DNA of 64,000 nt. It comes from Epinephelus fuscoguttatus. Its lineage: Eukaryota > Chordata > Actinopteri > Perciformes > Serranidae. The stretch covers positions 22,915,046-22,979,045 of the forward strand of contig NC_064767.1 of assembly GCF_011397635.1 (NCBI RefSeq), given 5' to 3'. The notes under the pieces are model-generated. The model did no database searches, was not told the DNA's origin, and was given only the letters and a program-made list of their open reading frames with translations. This document shows, in pieces, positions 10,301-25,300 of this stretch (positions within the stretch are counted from its first letter, which is position 1; the number at the start of each line of letters is the position of its first letter). The translations under genes and the position numbers were made by a program.

Positions 10301-13300
10301 GTCCTGTGAAATGTCCTGACTTCAAGGAGGAAGACGACACAAAAGGGACTGGACAAACAAAGTCAAGAAGGACCTCAGTCAGAAAAACGCCAGCAGAGAA
10401 ACTCCAATCTGTTGGTTTATTAGAAAGTCCTTGCAAGGATAGGAGATCTGACAAAAGCAAGAACTGTCAAAAAGAAAAAAGGCGATCACAGATGAAAACA
10501 TCTCATCCATCACCTAACAAATCTGAAAAGGGAAAGGGAAAAAATAAAGCTGCTACATCCTCTACAGAGACTAAGACCCATTTTTGTTTAGATGCTGTAG
10601 ACTCGTCTAGTTGCCTCTCATCTTCAGCCGAAATAGGTGATGCTGCAGTTGAACTGTCAAAACAAACTGCCACCCCATTACAGAAACTACCCAAACGAGC
10701 CAGACTGTCACTTTCTGCCTTAGCCCGATCTTTCACTCTGTCCACTGACTGTAAAAGTGCTACCTCAGATACCGTGAATGGAGATAATGATAACGTGTTT
10801 GAGGACTATTTCTCCCCAGCTAACCACCACCAAGGATCAAAAAGACCTTTGCCCAACCTCCCTGTAGAGACAGACATTCAGATTCCTTTTGAGTTGGACT
10901 CTGTGCCTCATAAGAGAAAGCAAAGAAGAAGTGAAAGCGTTGGGTCTGAAACTATCAGTAAAAAGAAGAGGAAACTGGAGAAAAATGAGCAGTCCAATGC
11001 AAGCAGTGAGCCTCAAAGTCATCCACAACAGGATGTTAAAGAATCTCTGCCTTCATTGGAAGGTCCAAGTGCCGATGTCACGCTTGTTGCTAGAAGGCAA
11101 AGACAAAGCACTTTGCCATTTACGAGCACAACTAAGAGTGATGCGGTGAAGCCAAGAAGAAAATCTACACCAGTGCAACCAACAGTGTTAACAGAGCCGG
11201 ACACAGAGCCACAGAAAAACTCTGATGTCAATGTGCTCTCTCATTCCTTGGAAAGTGAGTAGTAGGGCTAGAAAGTGTATATTGAAAGGACTTTCCCTCT
11301 AAAGTCTTCATCATTATGACCTGAGCAGAATGAAATATTACTCATGGTGTTTGAACTCTCACAGTGGTGGAGGTTTGTGAATGTGTCTGTACTCCCTGAC
11401 TCATGTATGTGGTGCAACATAATTATTCTTTAAGGGGAACACTTTAATCTTGGATTAGTGAATTTTTCAGTTTTGTGATGGTAAATGTTTTTTTATTGAT
11501 GTCACATATAAAGAGAAGTATTAAGAAATAACCTCAATGGAAATAAATGCGGCCTTTTCATATGAGAATTCTCGTAATGATTTGTATGTGTTTGTCTTTT
11601 GAAGACCGACACCGTAATTAAGAGATTTAATTTATATGCATGCACGTATGTGTATACATATATACTGTATATGTGTATAGAGAGAGATGTGTTCTCTCCA
11701 TGTCTCTGCATATCCTTTGGTTTCTGGTTTTCTCCCACAATACAAAGACGCGAGTAAGATGAATTGGAAGCTCTATTTACTCATATATGTACATTTGTTT
11801 GTCAGTTTGTGATAGACTGGCGACATGTCCAAGGTGTGTACCTCACATCTCGCCCAACGTATGCACAGGCCTTACTCCCCAAGGTCCTGAACAGAAGTAG
11901 CTTTGAAACTGGACAGATTTAGAGATGGAAAATCAGCATTTAATGGTTCTCAACAGATCATAATTGAAATCTAAGCTTTCTTTACTGTTGAGTTTTAAAC
12001 TATACTGATGTAAACAAATGTTACAGTATCAGGAAACACTGATAAATTGGATTTAATGTGAAGCCGTAAATCAAAAAACCTTCAAGATTGAGTATAGTAG
12101 CAGTTATCAATACTGTGTTTCAAATTTTTGGTTGTTCTATTCCCTCACACATTTGAAGCTGAGTATATTTAGTATTTTATTGAAAAGGTGTTTCTCCTGA
12201 ACATTATGTAAGCCTTGAGAATATTTGAATCTAAATCTTACTTAACTTTATCCGTTAAAATAATGAAATAAAGTGAATAATAATGTTACTTGTTGTAGTG
12301 AGGAGGTAGAAAGTGGTATAAAAATAATGCAACTGACAATTTAAATGTTGCAGATCCCAGCCAGGTGTCAATGGCAAGATTAGAGATGAAAAACACAAAG
12401 TCACACACACACACAGACAAAAACAGTGCCTGTTGTGTGATAGATTGAGTGACATCCCCCCACGCTGTTTTCAATTGTTTTTCTTGTTTTCAAATGTAGG
12501 TAGAGGAAATGTACGTACAGTCGCAGCTGGTTTAACGGAGGTTCCCCCTGAGGACAAAGAAGAAAATCACAATAAGCAAGTCAGCTTGAGTCTACAGAAC
12601 ATGGTTAACAAAACAAAGGTAAGAGGACATTGTGATTGTTTTTAATTTTTAATGTTAATTATGGTGATTGAATTTGAAGACTTTTTCACTGAATCAGAAT
12701 GTTTTCCCCAAAAAGCACATATTGATGGGACATTTCCGACAGAGTTGTAGGACTGCAAACAACAGGATGCAAGTATTAAGTCACAACAGGAGGCTTACTG
12801 ATTCATTAAAGTAGAGCAATATTTGTTTTTTGTATTATAAGTGATGTCTTTTCCGGCTTTTAAGGGAGCATTACAGTAAAGTGACGTCATTTTTTGAACT
12901 TACCAGAGTGTTCTAGCCGTTCTCTCTTAGTTACTATATCCACTTTACTGATGATTTTTTTTATCATAAATCTCACTGAATGTTTTGTAAAAAGTTGTCA
13001 ACTCAAAAATATTGTCTCAATATCGAGGTATTTGATCAAAAATATTTTGATATTTGACTATTCTCCATATCGCCCAGCCCTTAAAGATACTGCTGTGACA
13101 TGGGATTGCACAGTTTTAATTACAGATGTCCCATTTGCTCATTTAAAAGATTACTTCCTTTGTTCATTGTACTTTAGTTCCAGACTTTGAGACAGGTCAC
13201 ATTTTGATATGACAGTTTTTCTAATTTTAGCTAAATTAACTTTGCACAGTGCCATATTTATTTTTATCACAGAATCACAGAAAAGGTAAACACAGTGTTG

Positions 13301-16300
13301 AGTTAGATGCATTTTCTCTGTTCTTCGAGCTTCTCTTATTTACTCGGGTATGTGCTCTTTTATCTCCCAAATCTGTTGCAGCTGCAGAATATGACATAGT
13401 TTTATGAAATATAGGAAGTTTAGGATGTAAACGAAACATCAGTGGTGTGCGTGTGTCGTTCCTTTTAAGTATTTCCCCCATCAGGTCACACACTTCCATC
13501 ACTGTAGGCGTTTGACGCATCTAGCTAAGAGGTTCTGTCTGGTCCTGAGGGTTTCCTGTGTTTTGCCTCTGTGACGGTAGCGTACAACTTCCTTGCTTGT
13601 GAAATGCACCTGGGCTCTGTTTTCGTTACGCTGGTAACCTCAACAAGCTGTTGCTGAAAAAAAGCCAAACATGATGTCATCTCTTCCTTCGATCTCGTGT
13701 TATGGGTTGGGTTTATTGCAGCCTGATTACAGAGGTGTTTGTAGTTCTCTTACTTGTGTCAAGGCCCTGATGAAAGATTCATGATCAGATGTAAGGCAGT
13801 ATCGGTGAACATTTAGAGGTCACACTTACATCATCAGTCTTTGAAAGTGCAGATGGTAGAAATTGATAAATTAAATGTTGCTCGGATACAGTGCAAATGT
13901 GCTGCTGTTGTTGGTCTAGTGGTCTGGCAAACATACCATATATCTCAGAAGTCTTTGCTATGAATTGCACGGGGGACCTTTGTGACACTTATCTCTCCTG
14001 GTGATTCCTACTGCATTTAATTGTCAATTTTCTATCAAAGACAGTTCTTTGAAAATCATCTTTCGGGGCCCACGAAGAACCACACTATCTCCTGATGTCT
14101 CCCAGTTGGGGCTAAGGATCTTTGTTGTGTGTCATTCCTTATTATTGTCAACTCATTTCTTACCACCTCATTACTGTCAATCCTACAATAAATGCACTAA
14201 TGCAGAATAGTAACCGCTCAACCCGGCTCAGTCAAGGTGCTGAAGACATCAATGAGTCCAGACTGGTAGAAAAAGATTCCCGCACACTGAGATCTATGCA
14301 GCGTCTCACTTTATTGCTGAGCTTTCGGTCTATTCAACCTTTATCAGAGCATACATCTCTTGTACGTATGACCTTCATCAGAGCAAACATCTCTTGTATG
14401 TACGTATGCTCTGATGAGGGTCGAATAGACCGAACGCTCAGCAATAAAGTGAGGCACTTCATAGATGTAAGTGTGCGGAAATCTTTTTCTACAATAAATG
14501 CTCTAAAGTTTCCCCAAAATGCTTTAAGAATCTCACATTTCATTTGTCTTCTCAACCTCATGATTTCTGTAAGATTATCAACTGCAGGGTCTAAAAATCT
14601 GATGAACCTTGGTCCTCTTAAGCGTAAGACTCTTACATTCAAGAGTCAGAATAAGTTAAGTGATATAAGTCAGGGTTCCCATGGATTGTTAAAACATCTT
14701 AAAAGGAATTTAATTCATTAATCTAAAAAAGTAAGGCCTTAATTTGTAATGAAAAGCCCTAATCAGTCTATATGTTGTCTGTATGTGTAGCAGTTGGATG
14801 TAGGATTTTACAAACAGTTTTTGAAACTTGGCTCGATGAGAATCAACAAAATTGTCCCTAATCCTAAATAACTGATGTCAGTTCATGTTTTTGTTCCTTC
14901 AGTTTTGGTTATGGTAAAACTGGTCTTTAATTTCACTCCGAGTGGCATTAAAAGAGTCTTAAATCCAGCTCACCGTAAACTGCAGGCACCCTGTCTCTCA
15001 GTCCATGTGTATGTGAGGTGCTCTTCACTTCACAAGTGGTTATCTGGTATTTTCACTCTCATTGCTCTTTGTAATTGGCTCTCACGGCTTCAGTTGATCT
15101 CAATCTTCGCAGAGACCCAGGATCCTCATATCTCTCTCTGATTTTCTGGATAGCGCTATTTTCATTTTGCACAGTAGCAGCCATCACGGAGACCGACTCA
15201 TTCAGTGAAGAATTTCCTTCATTTGTGCTGGGAGCGCTGGTGCTTAGAGGCCATGCTGCAGTTCACACCAGCTCTTTGTCAGAGGCTCATTATGTGCGGC
15301 TCATTCTTCAGTGCCTGTTTTGTTGTGCTGCTGCCAGAACATGTTCACTGCATAAGATAAGCCAAAGTCCCCTTTGAGGAACCTTTAGAATAGCTGCCCA
15401 TGTTTTGAGTTGTTTGATTGAGTTTGAAAGACCTCGAAATGAGCTGTTTTTCTTGTCACTTGTTGGCAGTGCTGTAGTGTTAAAAGAAGAAAACTGAAAT
15501 ATCAAAACTTTTCCTTTGAACAAAATTTCTGTCAGGACAACAGAGGAGTAGCAGTCATGGGGCGATGGTAACCAACTCAATGAGTTCACAACTCGCTTAT
15601 CAGGGATAGTGTGATGTGTGAGTGGTGTGGGAGGCACTGGTGGACCGTTTTGGCACCATGTGTGCTGCAGGCCTTAACCCCTGACTTCCAGCTGGGGGAC
15701 CAGATATCAGAGTGTGGCAGGAAAGGGCCCGGTGGTCCTGTTTGTAACTGCTGCTCAGGTGTTTGTGTCGATGATGGCTCGCTGTATTGGGGCCAAAGTA
15801 CGAGGCTGGATGGACCACAGACGTCAGATTACAAATTTACAGTTCTGTTTCAGTGGCTCCGAATGTGTTTTTCTCCACTCATGGCCTTGGTGTTTGATTT
15901 CCTTTTTGGTCTCTATGCAACTATACATCCGGCAGGGTTATTGAAAGTGCACAGTCTGTCTGGCTGTTGAATAATGATACTTTTTTACCTGTTCAGTGTG
16001 TGTGTGTGCTCACAATACTTACACCCAAAAACACCCATATGTGTATTATATATCCCAGTGCCTTTGGGACATTTCTTATTTATAGAGATTGTATTATTGG
16101 CTACATTAAAGTGTAGCTTTGTTCCACATAGAGTTCACAGATTTCACTTCTGTTTTCTGTGATTTTTGTCTCCTATAAACACAAGCCAAGAAACAAGTCA
16201 GGCCAAATCTGTGCTCTGTAGCTGCTTCGCTTACCATCAAATTGTTTGTCACATTAAGTTCTCAGAGAGCACTGTGATTATTAGAACTACTTCCCAAAAA

Positions 16301-19300
16301 TAAAACCGGTGTGAAAGCAATAAACACAGACTGTAATGGTGTAATTGATTTCAGTCTTTGTTTTTGCTCTTACAGCCTTTGTCTAATTTCTTTACAGTTA
16401 CATTTAGTTCACATAATGTTCGTTGAACTGTCCAATACTGATCTTTGTCCCTGTCGTTTCTTTTGTTACAGACTATGAGAACACTGGTCATGACAAGCAT
16501 GCCCACTGAGTGAGTACAAACCTTTGTCTTCAGGGTAGATTGCTTCCAACACTTTTTATGCATTGGTGAACAAGCTGGTAAAAAAGATTGTTGTGTAATT
16601 GTTTGGATGCTCTCTGCTCTTCTCAACTTTTGTAGGAAGCAGCACACGGTGGCTCAGGTGGTGACGACACTTGGTGGCTTTTCAATCGTTGACCGTGTTT
16701 GTGAGAGCACAACTCACGTGTTGTCTGGGAGTGACCGGCGGACTCTCAATATTCTGCTGGGCATAGCTCGTGGCTGCTGGATCCTGTCTTTTGAATGGGT
16801 ATGCATGTTTATATTTTTTTCTATGCCATAAGATGAAGTTATTTGGGATGATGATGAAGTTTGACACTTTTATTTTTACTTATCCTGAGTAGATCCTCTG
16901 GTGTTTGGAGCAAAGGCAGTGGATTCCAGAGGAACCATATGAACTTTCAGAGCAGTTTCCTGCAGCACAGGTGAGTACTAAGACTATTAATTCTATTCTT
17001 ATGTTGCCAGTACTAGTTTAATAGTACTTTGAAAAGTGCTCACCACACCACCCTAAACCCAAATGAGCTTTAAACTTACCTGTAAAGCTCATTATGTTTT
17101 ATTTTAACTTTAATGGCCCTATAAAAGTTTTCACTGGGTGACACTCATTAATATTGCATAGAGCCTGTGCCTCATATAGACTGATTACTTAGTAGTGGCC
17201 TGGGATTGAATCCAACCTGCGGCCTTTTGCTGCATCCTCTATCTCTCTCTCCCTTTTCCTGTCACTCTCTAGCTGTTTATAATAAAGGCAATGAAATCCC
17301 TTCAACATAATCTTTAAAGAACTATATTAAATGACATTCAGTGTACCAATGGTATGTTTGGTAGTTTATACATTTGCCTAGGTTTTCCATTCTAAATGTG
17401 ACAATTAAAGAAGAAGCCTGTGAATTAAATATATGGAATTTATTTGTTTATTTATTTATTTTATGGCTCTGTGACAGTGGTGGCCGGAGGCACTGTGTTT
17501 TTGGGCTGTCCATGCATACATTTCATTCTAGTACACGCAATGTCTTAGGAATGCCTTAAGGGGATTTTATCAAATTTGGCTCAAACATTTACTTGGACTC
17601 AAGAATGAGTTGGTTTGACCTCACAAAATATGTTTTTGGCTCAACTCAGGAATTCGTATGCTAATTATGACATTTTTTCACACAAATGTCTAATAGAATA
17701 AAATAAAGAAGTGATGAGGTTTTATATCCCAAAGGTTAAAGCTCAGCTTCACTGTGACATCATGATATTCTGCACAAACACTTTTCTGGCCATTATTCAA
17801 CATCATATCTCAGGAACAGAAGAGGTTACATTTGGTCAGGTACTGAATTCGTGACTTTAATTTTGGGTGTCTACCTTGAGACTATGCTGATTGTATAGAT
17901 CTTCTGTGCTGCAGAGGGGAACATGTGTGTGAAGCATCAACGTTTCGCCAATACACTTTTAAGACACCATTTATAAAACCTAATATTAAATTCTTTCAAA
18001 GTCTTCACTACAAGTACTTTATGACTCTGGACAGACATGGATGTAAACCGCAGCATGACTAGTTGGCGGTGGTACAACCACGAGGTGGCAGTTCTAGTTT
18101 TGCACTGTTAGCTGTCCTGGACAAGGGCCAAGCTTAAGTTAGAGAATCACACTAATCTATATATCTTAGATTAAAAAAAAACTTGGTTTAAATTTCTTCA
18201 GTTTTATCCTTTTTCTGTATATAAATCATTTTCTATATATAAATCATCTTTGCAATGCCCCTTTTTGACACTCAATACTAATAAAGACTCGTAAACCAAA
18301 GCTGAGGAAGCTGGACGGAAACCTGCTAATTTTTATTGCCAGTCATCCATTTTCAGTCCGCTTGTTTTTCCTGAGGCATCCTGTGTGAACTGTGAGCGTT
18401 GCCTCTTCCTGAACTCGTCATTCATGAATCACTGTCCGCTCTTGCCACTGCGAGGGAAGACGTGGGGTCTTGATGCAGACAAATGTCAACACATTTCCTC
18501 TTAGAATTGCATGATGGCTTTTGTTGTGACAGACAAATTATTTTTTTATGTCCCTACGGCCGTTTGTCATTCCTTTACTCTTACAGACGCATCCAGTGTC
18601 TGGCAAACCACATGCTTCCCTCTTTTACTCAGTTCCTGTGCCCTGTGGAGCGTGATGTTGCCTTCAGCTGTTGTCAGTATTTATGATAGAAACTGATTTT
18701 AGATGTAGTCATTAAAGGTCCAGTGAGTAGCATTTAGGGGGATATACTGACAGAAATGGAAAATTATATAACAAGTTTGTTTTCTTAAGTGTATAATCAC
18801 TGGAAAAAAAGAATCTTTGTGTTTTTGTTACCTTAGAATGGGCTGTTTATATCTACATAGGGAGCGGGTCCTCATCCATGGAGTCGGCCATTTTGCATGG
18901 CCATGTTTCTAGAGTAGCCCAAAACAGACACACCAAACACTGGCTCTAGATAGAGCCATTCATGTTTTTGTTAGCAGCCCGTCTGTGATGAGCCAAACAC
19001 TGTTGGAGAAACACTGATTTTTAACATAAAAGTGTTTAATTCATTGTTTTTTTACCATTTAAATCACCTAGTCTGCTTCGTGCCTCGTTTTCAAACTATG
19101 TTTTGACTAAAATGAACAATAACTGTAATATAGTACACAATGACCAGCGCTAAAATCAACCTGTGTAGTTGTCATTCCATTGTGACATTAGAAAGTGCCA
19201 CATGTATCGTGCAAGTGTACTCTTCTTCAATGTTTTGTTTACTCCCTGGATTTTTCTTGCATGGAAATTCTGACCAATCAAGAGCAGCGTTCTCGTGCAA

Positions 19301-22300
19301 CGTATTTGATCTGGTCCACTTGTAAATGCTGCCATGAGAATACGAACCAACTCAAGGCAACCATACAACTTTGTAACAAAAGTAGTCCCTGATTCGGACC
19401 AAAGCAAGACAACTCTAGGTCTGAAGGCACACTTAAATGATCCATAAGTGTGCTGTTTGATCCATATTTCACACTGTTAGCTATGATCACACCACGCTTC
19501 TAATCTAAATTTGAAATGTTCTTGACCTTAAAATCAACAATGAAAAATGCAGCTTTGGAGCATTTAGAATTTTTATTTTGTACTTGAAATGATAAAACAT
19601 TGCTGAAAAAGTTGGGGTGTGCATTTACCAGGCTGTTTGCTGTTGTAGTGTAAAACAGGACTATTGTGGAGAAAGACCGTAGAGTTAAGGCTTGTGTCTG
19701 AAGCTCTCTGCATGGTGGTTGTGTTTAATATTTAACTTCCGGTATATCACAGTTGGTAGAGCATTACAGTCAAACAGAAAATCTAAAGCCAGTTTGCACT
19801 GGAAAGAAATTCAGCGACCTCACTTATACAACTCTTAGATTTTGCTTGTTGAAACTTCAAAGGAAATAATGCATAAATAAAAGAATACATTCCCAAAAGA
19901 CTGCAAAAAGATCTTCATCATGTGTGAGCATGTGGGAAGGCACTGCAGAAATACATTAAAAAAACTCCTCTTAGTTAATGTGCAATAAAACCGTTAACTA
20001 GCTAGGACTCAGGATCTGTAACAAATCTCCATCATATACAATAATGTTAAATATCAAATTTAAAATCTACATATAAATTAAATAACAAATGTATGTACAT
20101 TCTCAAGAGAAAAACAATGTAATCTAAAGAGAAATATTTTCTGTGGCATTTTTACATCTGCATTTACATTTTAGGCGTTCAACAGAAAAAACAAATCACT
20201 TTGAGCCAGTTGTTTATCTGCAGGTTGTACCATAGTCTCTTTCTTTACAATGACATAGGCAGCTATTGTTCACAACATAGTTAAATTGGTGAACTACATA
20301 AAAATCTTTAAAGAAATAAAATTAGTTCTTAATACTCTGGCCTCTTCTGTCTGGTTAGCTAGCTGAATGTATTTACTATACCTATAGTTATCTATACACA
20401 CCACAGTCATCAGTATTTTCAGTGTAGGTATTTGTCAGCGTCACTTTGACTGTACGTATTTCACAATTTCTTGCAACAACCCATGTGATTCAAATTACTA
20501 AACACAAAAGACATGCACAAAATTCTCTTTCAATGTGTGTGAAAATATGTTCATGAAGTGCTTTGGCTCCCTTGACAATTTTTATTTTTGGTTTTGTTGT
20601 TTGTTGCGGTTTGTCGAGCAGAATTTGCCTCCCACTTTGTTCAGTCTGAGCGTGACAGTTCAGAGGGAACCTGAGAAGTCTGCCGGTCTGATCATCATTG
20701 TAGTAGACTTCAGTGAGTAGCCCGAGCCTTTCCAGTAGTACCATTTGATCCCATTGAAGCGGTTTGAGTTTTGGCCTTGTTGGTAATACATCCCATTCAG
20801 ATTGGACGGACCGCAGGCGTCAAACCACCAACCTAAAGCATCAGAGCAAACTTAAGTTTAGAAGGTATGTTTTCAAAGAAGATCACATGCAAAACAGGGG
20901 CAGTGTTGGCTGTCGTTTTGGTAACCTGTTTTAAAAACGGTTTGTTTGGTGCGCTTAAACTGTCTCTTTAATTCTTCACAGCTACTTTATAGAATAATAG
21001 TCAAATATTACAAATAATTAAGTCCTTTTCAGAATTAAACCAAATTTTTGTTTATCTTGTTGTGACTTTCAATCCAATTATTTGTTACAAATCTGTTTGT
21101 TTTTTTCATTAAGATAGCTGTGAATGACAGTTCAAGTATCACAGCACACTAGAACTCAAGCTAGAATAAATTAAATTGTATATACAGTGCATGCAGTCTT
21201 TGTAAACTGTGCCATCTGGAGACTGCCTACACTCCTGCAAAACCTAAACCTCTGAGGTAAACAAGCTGTAACTTCTGCTGCACATTGAACAAATACAGAA
21301 GGTTAAAATTTCCACAATCAAATGAACATGAAATTACATGTTTTAATTTATTGCTCTGCAAAAGCTTGGTAGCAGCTGTAGTTGTTGTATAGTTTCTGTA
21401 TAATAGGAACCATAAATGCACAGCTGTGTTGCACCATAGCTTCAGTCCATGTCATGGCATCATAAAGTAGCGTGTAGCTACTTGTTAAAAAGTGGAAGTG
21501 CACTCTTCTGTACATGTCATGGTGTTGAGGCAGGCTTTTCACATTCAGCAGCATCTAATTTGGGTGTGACAGTAAAATTACTACTTATTTAAAGAGATTG
21601 TTGTGACACACATCCCTTTTTGTTTTTAGGTCCCAGTGACACTAAGTTTTCATCAGTATGTGCTGGGACACTGACTGATAACTTGGTTTATATGTTTAAG
21701 ACTCAGGATTTAGTGTTTTTTTTTTCTTTTTTGACAGTAATAACTGGGCTGTCACACATGGTCCATAGGGACAGAATGAATATATGTGAACACCATTTAA
21801 CAAAATTTGAAAACGTAGTCTTTCAGTTGAAAAAATATAAGGAATGGGGCTCTCAATATGTTTCTACATACTTATTCAATCCCTCCAGGATTTTGCGGAT
21901 TCTTGTTGAGATTGTTGTGGCCTGATTTGCCTGATTTAATGGCAGCTTTTTGGAAAAAAAATTGCGTGTGATGCATGTTGAGATGTTTTTGCTTTTTTGC
22001 ACTTTTTTTGCAATGAAATTGCAGGGGCAAGTAAAAATTGCAAAAAATAGTTGCAATGTTGTCTTCTATTCAGAACCTAGGATTATGAGCATTCAGTGTT
22101 TCCCACAACAGCTGATTGCCAGTGATCAGCTGTCGCTGCCACTGACGCAGCACTTAAGCACTGTCTCTGTGAGCTGCTCTCCTCCTGGTCCCTCTGTCGG
22201 TTAACATGAGCTAACACAGCAGCAGTGGCTAACATCTGACAACAACAACAACAATCTTGCACCAACACTGAAACACCTCTGTCATTTAACTTGTTAATAA

Positions 22301-25300
22301 CTGTTAAATAATGTTAGCTGTCTGATGCTAACAGTTAGCCCCGTCACCATATGTGTGACTCTGTCTCAAACGTGGAGTTCACACTCCTGCTGCAGAACTC
22401 TCATGATAATCAGCAAGAACATGCAGGGCAAGAGTGAATCAATACGCTGCACACAGCTCTACAATGAAAGAAGATTTTACCTGTTTTAAATGGTAAAATT
22501 TACGGTAAAGTTGAGGTGATTGGAAAAAATTGCTGGGTCAGGCAGAGTTCACAGTGACTGGCTGAACGTGTTAATTGTTGTGATTGCAGCATCCCAGAGT
22601 GGCTGCTTGTTATGGTTTTATGCAGATATACTACTCTCATTCAAATTTCTGTTCACTCAATACAGGCGGCTTTGTAATTGTAATTGCAGATCCTGCTGTA
22701 CTCTTGTTACTGGGTCTGTGCCACTCAGTCACGATTGTGCATAATGTGCAATATGGAGTCCCCAGTGAGAGACCCCTCATGGGAAAAAAGGGAGAGGGTT
22801 AGAGTTTTCATGCTTTCCTGCTCACTTGGCAGACCCCAGTACAGAGGGAGACAAACTTCTGGCAGCCGAGTCACTTTCAAGGGAATGGAGGAGGACCTTT
22901 AAGCTACGAGAGGAGAGAGGGAAAAGCTCTGTTCCCAGGCTATTAATGTCAGCCATTGTAGGGGCTGAATTCCCCGATGAGTTGATCAGTGATTAACTCT
23001 TAGCTAATTGTGCTCTTTGACCAGGCCACAAAAGTACGGGAGCCCTTAAAATGCCCTTGAAGATTTTTAAGGGAAGTTCCAAGATTTGGGTGGGTGGGAA
23101 TTTGTTCCACATCACAAATTGACGTGATTATTGTATTTTTTAAAAACACAAGCTATTTACAAAAATATGTTTCTTACCCCCTGTTGTCAGTTGTGAACAT
23201 TTGCAAACACATTTGTCGTTGTCTGCATCCTTTGTACTGAAATCACTTCCTGGCTGCCCGATGCTGCTTATTTTGCCTGCTGTTCCACTGAAGCCTTTAA
23301 GGTGTATCCTGTAGAATGGAAAAGGAAAAATGAAGGAAGAGGAGGAGGAAGTCTGTGATTGCTGTTCCTCAAAAGGCAACCAACTCGCTTATACAGCTCT
23401 TTGGCCATAGCTTCACCAGCACTGGATCTAAACTGGGGTTTGGCATAAAGTGTGTGCTGTTGTCATCACAGATTTGTTCACTTATTTCTGCTCTTTAAGA
23501 TTTTCACAAGCAGCTTGGTGATTTCATACGCTGTAATGCTACTTTTATTTTTGTGCCAAAGGATTCGTGTTGTGCTATTTGCGCAGTGTCTTTGTAGGAG
23601 TTATTTGGAATTACTGAGCCAACTAACTGGAGACCAAATTGGTCATAGTCAAGTAGACTTAAGACCTGAAAAGAACTGTGTTGAATCGGAGCATTTCAAG
23701 GTCTGTTTGTCAAATTCAAAGGAAGTATCCATTCCGCTCCTGAAATCAGCTTAGGTTTGGAAAAGAAAATACTCCTGAAGGGTGTGTTTTTGCCAAGAGG
23801 TGCAGACTGAATGTTTGAAAACCAAGACACTTTATGTATTTCCTATTTTTCAAACGCCGGCCAGTTTTATTACATTTTCTTTGGGCTGATGCCAGTATGT
23901 CTGTATCAGGAAGTAAATAGTCTTATACAGCAGAGAACCACCATACAGAGGAATTTCTATAATGTGTTTTGCTTTTAAGTTAAAATAGGAGGTCAGCATT
24001 TATGGCCATGAACTAGATCTTTTTTAAGTGAGTTTCAGAAGATAAATATATGTGTGACACAGTCCAGGGACACGCTGCCAGAATAAAGTATCAATCAAGA
24101 CTGTGGAATTAATCCTACTTGTACATTAGTGTTGGGAATTAACAACCAGAACGAATTCAGTGGAAAATCCCCACAAACACCGTCAGTGTGTCCATTAAAG
24201 TGGTCTCAACTGTAGAGAATTAGTCTGATAATCAGACTGAATCGTCTCACTTCATTATCTCATTCATTTGCTTAAAAAACCCAGATGTGGGTGGTGATTC
24301 AGAAATATGGGTCCAGGCTATGAGAATGTATGATAATTAAAGCCGTTACGCTTTTAGCTTTGGGAAGATGTTCACATATGAAATAGATATTCATTACACT
24401 ACATGTTAGTTGGTCTAAAGTTGGTGATTCAGAGATGCTCTTTATTTACTCAAGAATGCATCTTGTTTCAAGCACTAGTTTCTCTTTGTGATGCCACCAA
24501 CATAGCTGTAAATCTCATAATAATTGCAAGGCTCTGTGTTTTGAGGCTGCACTCCTTGATTAAAAAATTGGCAACAGTTTTTGGGATGTTTTCAGGATTG
24601 CAGACTTCAAAAGCACCGTCGTACAGAGAGACACATTATTTGCTTATGGGTTTCTTTGTCCTTAATAACTTGAGCTACATGAGCTGTGAAATTCTGGCTT
24701 TACGCAGAAATCAAAGGAAATGTTCAGTAATTGCCACCGAGCGTCCGACACACGTGTTCCTTTGATTTTGTCAGTACCTGTAATTTTGTGCTTCGCCGTC
24801 GAGAGAAAACTGATCATATTGTGAGAATGCAGAGTTTCCTTCCCAGTCGCTCAGCTGGATCCTCAGCTTGTAGGACTGCAGAGTCGTCAGCTTGGAGACA
24901 AATTCATTTCCTAACCAGAATTCACCTGAAGGTTCCCCAAACCCCTGAAAAGACACGACAGAAATGTAATTAAACCCTGATTAACCCCTGCAGGAGATGC
25001 TTGTGGGTTATTTTTATCATTAACATAACAACAAACAGACAGAGGACACTGTGTACATTTCTCTGCTGTTACACTGCAAGTTATTTTTCTCTGGAGCTAA
25101 AATATTTCATCAGAATACTTAAAATACCATCAGCACTTGCACAAAACAATCACCAATATTCATATTCACAATGAGATATTGAGAAGAAAGTATGCCAGAT
25201 TTAACTGAGCTTGCATTGTGGTAGGAATAAAGGAAACGGCATGAATGCTTTCCTCTGTTGTGATTGCTCTGTAGGGACTTCAGATTCTTTTTGGTACAGT

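Larger units (their letters stand above)
12619..16471. other. mcph1 intron 9
   Basis: Holds a possible hAT-like end near 13020-13082 (ATATCGCCCAGCCCT, compare 29224-29239), the foldback element at 14267-14491 and a fragment of a 'gggttcccacgg' repeat at 14670-14750. A GC-richer stretch at 15600-15830 has open frames on both strands but no recognisable domain or splice logic. Confidence 0.5.

Noticed and set aside
10207..11262. Possible independent 351-residue gene
   Set aside because: It is the large mcph1 exon; the frame continues upstream to the acceptor at 10120 and is joined in phase to flanking exons. The apparent stop lies beyond the donor.
14122..14721. 199-codon plus-strand ORF
   Set aside because: It runs across the foldback element and has no domain or composition of a protein; inverted arms create open frames by chance.
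15600..15970. Overlapping frames (119 and 76 codons) in a GC-richer patch
   Set aside because: No conserved domain and no fit to mcph1 phase; treated as unexplained intron sequence.
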